This document shows, piece by piece, positions 36,716-47,900 of a DNA stretch of 64,000 nt. This DNA comes from Azolla caroliniana. Taxonomy: Eukaryota; Polypodiophyta. The stretch is taken from NCBI GenBank assembly GCA_043228905.1, contig JBHGNT010000012.1, forward strand, positions 8,246,001 through 8,310,000. The letters run 5' to 3'. Under the pieces are notes generated by a model, which saw only the letters and a list, made by a program, of their open reading frames with translations, made no database searches and had not been told where the DNA came from. Within the stretch, counting starts at the first letter, position 1, and every line of letters begins with the position of its first letter. A program made the translations under genes and the position numbers.

Positions 36716-37980
36716 AAATTAATGATAAGGAGCTATTAGCAATAGTGGACTCTTTTACGCAATTGAGGCATTTTCTAGAGGGGTCTTCTCATGAAGTCAT
36801 CGTATTCAGTGATCACAAAAACCTTGCCTACTTTCAGAATGCTCGTGTGTTAAATCGACGTCAAGCTTGGTGGGCCCAATTCCTCACTCATTTTGACTTT
36901 AAAATTACATATCATCTGGGGAAGCGACAAGGGAAGGAAAATGCATTATCACGAGATTCGTATCTAGCATCGCGTACCGGCGAGCCGGCTTTCGATAACC
37001 AAAAGCAAGTAATCTTGGGACCGACACGACTGCAAGCAACACAGGTCTTCAATATGCCCTTGAATTCCGACATTATCGATACCATACGTGAGGACTTGAA
37101 GACAGATGTTTTTGCTCAAGCCATTCTAGCACAAATTGATCCCTCTCGAGCATCTTGTTCACAGTCGCAACAACAACCAAGTACGGACTATCAACAATTC
37201 GAATGTCATGACGGATTACTATTCTTTAAGAAACTCTTGTATGTTCCTAATGGTACTTGTCGCCTTCAAGTAGTCCAATACATCTGGGCATTTGGGTAGT
37301 ACTAAAACACTAGATTTAGTACAACGATCCTTCTGGTGGTCCCATATGTGACAATTTGTCGAAGATTTTGTTTGGACTTGTGATACATGTTGCAGAGCAA
37401 AAATGTCAAGGCATTATCCATATGGTTTATTAGAACCATTACCAATTCCAAGCAAGCCATGGCAATCCATTGCCCTAGATTTCATCACAGATCTTCCGGT
37501 CTCTAAGGGATTCGATGCCATCTTAACAGTAGTAGATTGATATACGAAGATGGCCCATTTCCTACCATGTACTAAGGAAATCTCCAGTGAAGAAACTGCC
37601 GAAATTGTCATGCGTGAAGTATGTCGGCATCATGGCCTTCCCCATAGTATCATCAGCGACCGTGGACCCTAGTTCGTCTCGAAGTTCTGGAAGCACCTCT
37701 TTAAAATGCTTAAGGTCACTTGTAACCTCTCCTCCATCTACCACCCACAAACAGACGGCCAAGTAGAACGAACAAATCAAATGCTGGAGCAGTATCTTCG
37801 GTGCTTTTTAAGCTATCATCAAGATGACTGGGCGAATATTCTCCACTTCGCCAAATTTGCGTATAATAACTATGTCCACTCATCGACAAAGGTGACACCA
37901 TTTTATGCTTACACAGGTTGTCACCTTCGGTGGTGTGTATTTGAAACCCTAGAGTTACCTACAAAATCCTTGTGTAGAGG
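36716..37980 (+). pseudogene. Ty3 pol: RNase H end and integrase core
   Basis: The RNase H ends INYEINDKELLAIVDSF and FSDHKNL. The integrase has a zinc-binding-type segment (WTCDTCCRAK near 37375), LDFITDLPVSKGFDAILTVVD (near 37470) with the first Asp, ISDRGP near 37650 with the second, and YHPQTDGQVERTNQMLEQYL (near 37740) with the Glu. FAKFAYNNYVHSSTKVTPF follows. In-frame stops at 37298, 37348, 37538 and 37670. Confidence 0.85.
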
Positions 37981-37985
37981 ATCGT

Positions 37986-38618
37986 TTGGAGCGGCTACGT
38001 AAGATACAAGCGGATTTATCTACTCATCTACAACAAGCTCAACAAACACACAAGGTTTCTGCGGATCATCATCGGCCTCCATCCAGTTTTGACATTAGAG
38101 ATTGGGTGTGGCTACTACGACGACACATCAAGACTACTCGCCCATGCGAGAAGTTGGATTACCTGCGATTAGGTCGTTTTCGTATTATCAGAAAAATTAA
38201 TGATGTCGCTTTTCGTCTCGATCTACCTCCACAACTTCGGATACATCCGGTGTTTCATAGTTCTCTCCTCGAACCCTATCAAGACATCACCCTCCCAAGC
38301 CGTATTAAACAACCTCCACCCCCGATCGAGCTTGAAGATGGACCTGAGTACGAGGTTGCCGCCATCCTCGATTCCAAGATTGTTCGTAACAAGCTCTACT
38401 ATTTAGTCGATTGGCTAGGATATAGTCCCATGGAGCATACTTGGGAACCAATAGAGAATGTGACCAATGCTCATGCTCTTCTTGAAGACTTCCATTGTCA
38501 ATATCCAGACAAACTAGGTCCTCAATCCAAAACGACTCGTGACACTCGTAAATATCCAGACAAACTGGGTCCTCAATCCAAAACGACTCGTTGTTTTAAA
38601 GGGGGGATAGTGTCATGA
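37986..38618 (+). pseudogene. Ty3 integrase C-terminus with chromodomain
   Basis: An open frame of 210 codons. WVWLLRRHIKTTRPCEKLDY and LRLGRFRIIRKI form the GPF/Y-like module, followed by LRIHPVFHSSLLEPY. The chromodomain runs from YEVAAILDSKIVRNKLYYLV to EHTWEPIENVTNA. Chromodomains steer integration towards histone marks. A 51-base tandem duplication repeats KYPDKLGPQSKTTR near the end. Confidence 0.9.
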
Positions 38619-39060
38619 TATGGCAAGACTCGAACCCACGACCTTATGTTACATGGGTCGAGCTCTTGACCATTAGACTATATGTTGTAATACGAAGGAT
38701 ATTATTTTCATTTAGGTTTTACTATAGAAAATTGATGTATATTCCAGATTTCTCTAGAACATTCTAGAAACTTTAGGAGTACTCATGAGAACACTATAAA
38801 AGGAGGCACAAGGCATTATTTCGAACCAAATCGGTTCAATGCCAGTCTTAAGCCTCCTAGCTACTATTGTATATTCCCTTAACATAATATATATCTTTTG
38901 TTATCCTCATTCTCTCTCTCTCTCTCACTCACTCACTCTCTCCTTCTCTCGAGAGTTCTATACCTTCCTTAGTACTAATCCTCATCTTTTAGTACTAATT
39001 CCTTCTCTGTTTTAGTATTGTTCCTGACAATACTTCTCTGTCTTAGTACTACTCCTGACA
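38611..39060 (+). repeat. 3' LTR of the Ty3 chromovirus
   Basis: Starts TGTCATGATATGG and ends CTCCTGACA. It keeps several CpG sites that are TG or CA in the 5' LTR, so the 3' copy is closer to the original at those sites. Confidence 0.9.
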
Positions 39061-39064
39061 CTAA

Positions 39065-39319
39065 GACTCTCGAAATTGTTTAGGGCAAAGTGTGCATAGT
39101 CGACCACCCTCATCACTTGTGCTCCAATGCCTCGTCTTACATTGCAATGTATATGAGCTAAGTCACATGGAAGCAATGATTCGAATGGCAGATAATGGGA
39201 TGGGATCATTGCCTCCATGTGAGTTAGCTCACATGCATTGCAATGTGAGACGAGGCATTGGAGCGCAAGTGATGAGAGTGGTCGACTATGCACACTTTGC
39301 TCTAAACAAGTTTGAGAGT
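39065..39319. repeat. Long hairpin from inverted LINE-B segments
   Basis: Left arm 39065-39180 and right arm 39205-39319 are reverse complements over about 115 bases with few mismatches, separated by 24 bases. The arms are LINE-B sequence that continues the copy cut by the Ty3 element. Confidence 0.85.
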
Positions 39320-39367
39320 TTGAGTATCCTAAACCCGCTAAACCCTAAACCCATGTATTGATGTGTA

Positions 39368-39374
<7 letters not shown>

Positions 39375-39430
<56 letters not shown>

Positions 39431-39636
39431 TAACACAACCCCTAAGGATGAAAGGGAAGTTGATTTAGCAATTTTTGCAACTATGTTATATGGGGATGTT
39501 TTCCTAAGAGGAGATAGAGGTATGTCATCTAGTTTTGCAACAATTTAGAGGTTTTCCTTTGTAGTATCACTACTAATGAAGTAGTGAAGATAACAAGGGT
39601 TGTATTATCATCTTGTTTTCATACAAACATCAATTT

Positions 39637-39681
<45 letters not shown>

Positions 39682-39842
39682 TACTCGTCATTTGAATTGG
39701 TGGGTAGGGTGGCATTGAGTTTGGTGTCGTAGTATTCTTTAGATCCCTAGATAGAAGGGTTCTATACTTTGTAGTAAGTTAGTCATGGTGGTGTTTTTTT
39801 CTTTTGTAATGAAAGCCATTATTTACGAAAAGAAAAGAAAAG

Positions 39843-39896
<54 letters not shown>
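39375..39896. repeat. Three long (GA)n tracts
   Basis: (GA)n runs at 39375-39425, 39641-39678 and 39847-39895, separated by unique AT-rich DNA. The open frames across them are repeat products. No LINE hairpin is visible beside these tracts. Confidence 0.8.
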
Positions 39897-39897
<1 letters not shown>

Positions 39898-40755
39898 CAA
39901 AACATTGGAGATTGTAGTTGTACGATTAATTGTAGTTACATTAGGATGTACAAGTGTTATCACTCACACTCCAAAAATGACTAGCCTCCTCCAAGCCATT
40001 GGTTTTGACTACATACATATACTTGCCCTTAGAGGGTTCACACTAGGCTAGCCTAATTGGCCATCCACTCTAGCATGTTCTTCTATACAACAACAATACA
40101 CCTTCAATAGTCTTGTACCTTGACTACATACTAATACTTAAGCATCAATTCCTCACGAAGGGCCAAATATGCCTAACTAATGCAAATAAGAAAATTTGCA
40201 TGAGACATCCATTTCAATGGAGAAGAGTTCCCCAAATGTATGCATTACGACATCTATGACATTCGATTTGGAGAATGCACTTCCCTAAGGGGGATATTGA
40301 GATGAACGACACATCATCTGAGCCCTTTTCCTTGGGTGGCCATACCTTATAAATGTCAAGCTTGATTCACATGAGACCCTTATAAAAACGACAATTTCTT
40401 AGCAATCTTGAGTGCACTATCTTTTTATATCCTTCCTTCCATTTGGGTGATGTGAAATTAGGCCCAAGAATAGCCGATGACACACAACCCTTTGATAACA
40501 AAGGCAACACACGTAACGCCAAACTTTTCTTCTTAGCAATGCATCATAATATCATCGGGGCAAATAAACCTCACTCAAATACACCCATCTACATCGGCAG
40601 TTTCCAGCCACATGTGTAGCGAACACATTCCTTCTCTAAAGCAAAACGCATTGCATTACCCTGCCCAGGAAGCATAACAAATCGTCGAGAAAACGGTCAG
40701 GCTCTTCGACACAACACTCACATTATACAAACATGTGTTTATAGAAATGCATAGA

Positions 40756-40756
<1 letters not shown>
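39897..40756. other. Spacer without recognised gene
   Basis: No protein motif, RNA or clear repeat recognised on either strand. Confidence 0.4.
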
Positions 40757-40827
<71 letters not shown>

Positions 40828-41557
40828 TTCTTCTTCCTTTAGTACTGCTACTTCTTTTTGACATGTAATGCTAGCAAAGGAATGGAAGGAGGAGTTAGGA
40901 AGGTAAGTATAATTGCATGGGATGGAGTGGGACATGTGGATGGCTCTCAGGACTGCCTTTCCTCCTCCAACAAAATTCCACTCTTTCAATCTTTGAGACA
41001 TACACACATACTCTCTTGTCTGTCTGTCTGTCTGTCTGTTTAAGCAGCAGCAGCAGCAGCTTTATTTTTAACCAGTGGTTTAGTAGTAGCAGAGGCCATG
41101 CTCTTTTCTCGGTCATCAAAAAATGTATATACATACTTAGGGATTAGGTATGGAGAGAGGGAGAGAGAAGGGAGTGGAGGAGGAGAAAGAGGAAGAAGAG
41201 GAGCAAGAACAGCAGAATCTGTAGCCTTTTCTTTTTCCCTCCTTTAATTTTCCATATCCCTAAATTACACATACCCTCCTGATTCATTATCCCCTTCTTC
41301 TTCTTCTTCTTCTTCTTCTTCTTCTTCTTCTTTCTGGGCTGAATTTAAAGCAGATTTCTTTTTCTCCTTCTTCTCTCTTTTTTCTTTCTCTTTTTCTTTC
41401 TCTATCTTTTGAACTCTCTCTCTCTCTCTCTCCCTCCCTCACACACTCACACACGCACGCACGCACAATTTCATTTCATTTGGAATGTCATTGTGCAGAC
41501 CTAATTAACTCAATATATCGGTTGCTCTGTTTCCCTGCTTTTGATATATACATATAC

Positions 41558-41588
<31 letters not shown>

Positions 41589-41650
41589 TGTATTTATTTA
41601 TTTATTTATTTACGTATATATATTTAAGTGTATATAGATAGTAATTTGGG
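40757..41650. repeat. Microsatellite-dense region upstream of the ABI3-like gene
   Basis: In order: (TC)n and (AC)n at 40757-40824, (CTGT)n near 41018-41040, (CAG)n near 41046-41060, a GA-rich block 41155-41210, (CTT)n at 41300-41330, (TC)n near 41419-41440, (ACGC)n near 41452, (TA)n at 41563-41588 and (TATT)n near 41591-41612. All lie within 1.2 kb before the start codon. Confidence 0.8.
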
Positions 41651-41929
41651 TTGAATAAAACTAATTACATGTATTAATAACGATGTTTGAAGCAGAGTTG
41701 TCAAGAGTTCAGGGAAGCAGGGAGCAGAAGCATTAGCTAAGATGCTCAGCATATGCATAACTAACTGCATACTAACCTGCAATTAGTCAGAGAAACAGGG
41801 GAAGGATAAGTTAAGAAGCTCGGTGTACTAATTGTATATATTAATTACATCCTAAATACTTAGTTATTATAGGTGGCCTATTTATGAGAAGCCAGCTTCA
41901 GTTTTAGAAATAGATCCTCTTTTTCTGCA

Positions 41930-44900
41930 ATGTCAGATATTGATTCCTCACCTTTCCCTACATTCTTTATCTCATCAAATAATGATGACAACAACAATAA
42001 TAATAATAATAACATCAATGATCATAATAACACTAGCAATCCCGTTAGCAACCCTCAAAATCTCACCTTTGCAAATCTCAACAACATTCTAGATTTACCA
42101 AAATTTATGTCTTTAAACAATCATCGTTATGTCAAAGAATTAGAATTGGGATTAGAAGAAGAAGATGATGATGATGATGATGACCATCAGCATCATGACT
42201 TTGCAGATCATGATATTTTGTCATCCATGTTGGAAATTGAAACCCCTAACTGGCTGCGGGATGAACCTATGTGGCTTAGAGATCATGAGATTCTTCTCAA
42301 TTGCAAAAACACCATGGTGGACTGTCATGGGTCTAATGGCTTATCAATGAGATTCCCTGCCATAGATCACAGCACAGTATCTGAGAAGTGTTTCTCAGGT
42401 ACGCTGGGGTGCAAGGATAATACAATGGAAGTCAATGGTGAACCTCATGATTTCACATCACAAACAAGTTCATTCCAACAGGAGGGTTGTGATTTCAAAT
42501 CATGTCAAACAAGTTCATTTCACTTCGAGAGCTGTGATTTCACATCATGTCAAACATGTTCGTTCCAATATGAGAATTGTTCCAACACCCATGTCTTTAG
42601 TATTAATTTATGCAAGAATGATGTTGAGCCTCAACGTTTTACATCACAAAAAACCTCAAATTTCCATGAGAATTATAATCCCTTAGGTACTACTACTAAT
42701 GCTGCTGCTGCTTCTACTAATACTACAAGTACTGATATCCTATGCAAAGATGATCATAACAATTTCACATCACAGACAACCTCTAATCACCATGAGAATT
42801 GTGGTGTCTTGAGTATAAACTGCAAGGATGATGTTGAATCTCCTCTTGATTTCACATCACAAACTATTTCAATACCCCAGGAGTATTGTGGTGAATCAGA
42901 TGTTTATAAGGATTCTAGAGGAACGTGTGAGGATGGGTTCATGGCTTCCAAAATGGCACATGTAAATTTGGGCTCGAAACTTAGTAAGGACAAAGGTCTA
43001 ATTGCTGATAGCATTGATTGTGATGGTATTATGGAACTTCAACAAGATGTCAGGAGTGTAAATAATAGCCCAATGAGTAAAGATCAACAATGGTCCAACA
43101 ATGTTCAAGATCCAAATCTTGAGCAATCAACCAGAAATCTAATAGCAATTGATGAGACTTTCAATGACTGTTCAGTCGCCAGTAAGTTCACTTTATGTTT
43201 CATTTTTATTATGATAGTTTGGTTTTTAGTCTAGCTTTTGACCTTTACTTCAGATAAGGAATCAACCAAAAAGTATCTTCAGCAATTGCTTAAGACATCT
43301 TTTACTGTATAACAAGGCTTGTTTTTTTTAATATTTTATATTTACATTACAGAAGCATATCCAAATATATCAAGCATCTTTACCATGCAATTCTTTTCTA
43401 TATTTGATTTGAGTTATTTTTTATGCTGATTGCCTTCATTGTACAGAAGAAATCTAAAAACAATATCCTTTAAATAATATTAATAATCTGTTTCAAAATT
43501 ATTCTTTCATTTTTCATGTAAACAATGAAAAACAAAAAGCATTGTCTAGTAATACTGTAATTCGGATGTATTTTGAAGGTGTAGGAGACAATCATCCTAT
43601 TGAGGCATTAGTCGCAATTGATGACACATTCAAGGACTGTTTGGCTATTGGTAAGAAACTAAAAGTTTTCAAATGGTTATTCTCTGAATTCAGTTCCTGT
43701 CAATCAACCATTTTTTCCTTGCAAGTCTTGGTGTTCTGTTCTTTCATATAACAAGAATCTACATTATTCATGTATAGCCTTGTTTTCTTTGTAAGTATCC
43801 CTATTGTAATTCATAGTTTTCAAGTCACTTTTTCGTTGGATTTAATCAACAAAGTTCATAATTCATGAACACGTCACACAAAATGTTCTATGATCTCCAG
43901 AATTACAAGACTTGTCATCCTTCGACACTTTGAACCAAAATCTCAGCAATGTGAAAGCCAACGACTCTTCTCGAATTAATGATTCATGTGCCCCCACACT
44001 TGGGACACAATGTATATTCTCCAATTGCTTATCCTCAAATCTTGCCACATTCCCATCTCCAGGGGACGTGTATATTAACTATAACCAAAATGTGGTCGAT
44101 CATGGAAGACTACCACCACTTGTGTCTCTGAGTACACCTCGATTCAGCTTTCATCCACAACGTACTCGTGACTCTCACACTATGGGCACCCCGTTGTTTT
44201 GTCCAAGTCCAAGCCCACAATTGAGGATGACAACCCCCTTGATGCCATTGCCTTCCGAGGCAACATCATCACTTGCTAATAATATGTTCAAACAAGAAAC
44301 GATGGTGAATTACAAAGGCAATACAGTCCATAAGGATGATTGCATATCAAGCTCTTTCGTATCCAATGACCTGGGCAATTTACATTGGAGATCTCCCACT
44401 GCAAAAACACGTGCGGCTCGGAAGCGCCGAATAGCTGAAAACCGCCTTCCAATTCAGGAGGTTCCACGCGTACAACCAGCAAGAATTAAGGCATTGGATC
44501 GGACATTGGCATTACAGATGGTGGCTTCCCAAGAGAAACAAACACCGACGTCTGAGGAAAAGGTATTTTTTTCATTTTTATGTATTAATGAGTGTATAAT
44601 ATATTACATACATAAATATATGCATAATTGTGGGTACACACAGATATACATACATGTTGGTATGTATAACTCTTGTATCTTGATTTCTTAACATTAAGCA
44701 CCCACGGTAGTGTGTTGTTCTGTGTGAAATATCATAGGTTCATGATTATGAGTTATTGCAGAAGATGGGCATAGATACAAATTTGAGATTCTTGTTGCAG
44801 AAGGAGCTCAAACCCAGTGATGTTGGAACACTGGGAAGGATTGTGTTGCCCAAGGTAAGGGTTAATTCTTCCAGAGTTACTTTTTCTTGAAAAATATGGT

Positions 44901-47900
44901 CCATCATCTATGTTTTTCAATGTAGGTATATTTAATGCTAACAGCTATACATAATATAAACAGCCTCTAACGAAGTTATGGTCTCCAACATATGATATAT
45001 GATAGAAATAGTCACAAAAAAATTTCATCCATTAGGAGAGATTGATTGCTCAGCTGTATTTTACAAACAGAGTATTCAAGCCTTGAATGTCCAAACGAGA
45101 TTACATGAATCTTGCATTTAATGCCTACTTTAATTTTGTTGTCATCTTGATGGGTTTTAAAAATTGTTAAGAAATCTGTAACTCAGATTTTGTCTTTGAC
45201 CCCTCAGACTCAATAATCGGTAGCTCCTTGAGTTCCAGATAACGTTATACTTTTGTGTACCATATTAATTTGCATATGTCAAACTTTAACTCTCATAATT
45301 CTTAGCTATGTTTGTTTATAATACTGTGGTTATGTTTCAGTCATAAAACTGACCATGAAAGAAATGATAACTAAGAAAGAGGAATACCAATTATAGTGAT
45401 GAAGATATTCTATTAAAAATCTTTATTATTCTGATCTCAGTTGGAGTTCTTGACGGCATGCAAACAATCTCTCTTTTCTTCATAGAGCGCTCTACTTACT
45501 GAACTAATATTCTATAGATTGATTTGGTTCAAAATTATGCATTTGTTCCACTCTTTCATCAGACCATTGTTGTGATCCCAGCTATTTAAACCAACTCCGG
45601 GAGATATAGCGTTATTGACACAAATTCTCAATTCAACTCAGCCTGCCGTCAGTTTCTTCAACACTTATCTAGCGTTGGGATGCATCGAAGTTTTCTTAAT
45701 AAAACGTTTTAGTAGGATGTGCTATATTTATGTCTTTCTCATTTTAACTTTAACAAGCTTTCTAGATTCCCATATATTTCTACCTACTAGTCTGCAAAAT
45801 TTTTGAGCAATTGAGGATTGCTTTCTGATGTAAGAATAGGCAAGAGACTTCTACATAACCATAAGCTTATCATCTTTTACGTTTATGGTTTTTTATGATT
45901 GGATGCTTGGAATGCATCAGACTTCTACATAACCATAAGCTTATCATCTTTTACGTTTAGGGTTTTTTATGATTGGATGCTTGGAATGCATCAGACTTCT
46001 ACATAACCATAAGCTTATCATCTTTTAAGTTTAGGGTTTTTTATGATTGGATGCTTGTAATGCATCAAATTTCTTTTTAGCCAAGTTCCATATCAAATCT
46101 TTGAATCAGCTTCATAAGGTTCAGATTCAGCTTATTTGAGAGTGGATATGTATTATTCTCATCAAATATCAGAATTCTTTGTGCCTTATTCTCACAGATC
46201 TGTTACGCGTCTATTTCAAATTCTCAGCTTCCAATATATCTAACAATCTTTTATTGAATTCAGAAACAATATGGCCAGCAGCACAATATGATCAGGAAAC
46301 TCTATGCAGCCCAGGAATCTTACTAGTGTTTCTTCAGCTTATTCAGAGTTTTAGAGATGCATGAACCCTCTTTGAGGAGGGTTGTGCATCACATCCTTTT
46401 ACGAGTTATAGAAGTTACAGGAGCATTCTAATTCCATATTTTCTCACATTTCTCAAAGCCTTGCAAACTTTTGTGTAGTAGTGGTCAGATCCACTCACTT
46501 GGGAAATATAAAGAGACACTCTATAATCTGTTACAAAACTAGAATTAGAAGTACATTTGATGATGTCTTTATGGATGGAGATCCCATGCAATCATTTAAA
46601 ATTTCATTCCGAATCATTTTCTATCCAGATTTCATACAAACATGGTACACAAACCATGAAAATAATCTAAATTGGGGTACTCATCTCTGTATATGAGGTT
46701 ATGAGTGCACACTAGTAATGGACCGCAGCCTGCAAATGAAAGCTCCTAACCTTTGGTATGAATACGGAATTGAGTTCTTGTTATTTGTGAATGAAATTTT
46801 CACATGAGTTCAAATTAAAGTTCTACGATTTCTATTTAGTTGATTACCAAATTGCTCGGGCTCTAGTGAGATGTAGGGTTCAATAGCTTCTCTCACTTTC
46901 CTAAGAGTTAATGAAAGGTTTAAGAAAAAAGCATGATGGCATAAGTTATTAGGGATGAATAAAACGTGCAGAACTATGTGCTAAATATCGCAAACATTTG
47001 TCATGGTCCATTTGTGGTGGGTCTCTATATGTTTGAAGATGGTATTGCAGATCATTCATTAAAGATTATCATGAGTAGGTCTTAGACAAGGATGAGACCT
47101 TCCCCCTCCTTACGAAGTCTATCCCTTTGTGACATCCCCAGAAGTGTAATTTCTTCAATATCAAGTCTGTTTTGTTTGATTTCTTTTCTTTTCTTTCTTG
47201 ATACTCTTTGTTTTGTCCTACCATCACTTATCACTGTGTCAAAAGGCTAACTTACCTATACATGCTTTGAAGGAATAAGTACTTCATAAAGGTTATCTCA
47301 TCATCTTGTTTATGGTACTCAACCTATAATGTATTGGTCCTAACATGCAAATAAGTACCAAGTACACTGAATGCAAAACTCCTACTTAGGTTTTGATTTC
47401 AAACACCAAGTACCTCCCCTGATTAATATTTTTTTGTCAAATCTTATCATTTATTTCCTTCACTACAAATTTGGAGGCTAAGTAACATCTTAGGTTGATT
47501 GTGTGTTACTTCAATACCGTTTTCTACACCATCCACCAACATGTAGGCTTGTTGTTCAATTGAGTTCTCTGTTTTACTAAAACATCATTTATTTAAGAAA
47601 CTCTTTTCTTGTGTGTTGTCTGGTCCTTTCTTTCACTTTTATTTCCGTTTCCAGCTCCTCATGAAAATGCCCAACTTTCATGAGTTATTCTCAACCTATA
47701 CTCTGTTTCTCTATATTCCACTTCCCAAACTTCCCTTATATGTCAGTATTGTATTTTTGCAAGTTAGAAAATACAGTATCAAAGTCAATGACATTCACTA
47801 GCCATACTAAAGCTGACATGTCAACTACTTGTAACCAACGAGACGGGTACCCTCCTTGGGACTTTCCATCTGAACTACTCCACCATGGAGAGTTAATGAA

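Larger units (their letters stand above)
33322..39060 (+). mobile_element. Ty3 chromovirus, complete but inactivated, 5.7 kb
   Basis: Two LTRs (33322-33767 and 38611-39060), gag, protease, reverse transcriptase, RNase H, integrase and a C-terminal chromodomain, with a purine tract (ttttaaaggggggatag) just before the 3' LTR. It inserted into LINE-B: the host site reads gata-CTCAG-actctcg in intact copies and is CTCAC on the left and CTAAG on the right here, a 5-base duplication with one change on each side. Stops and frameshifts occur throughout. The LTRs differ at about 20 positions by eye (4-5 %), so insertion is not recent. Integrase and chromodomain style resemble fungal-type chromoviruses. 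Confidence 0.9.
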
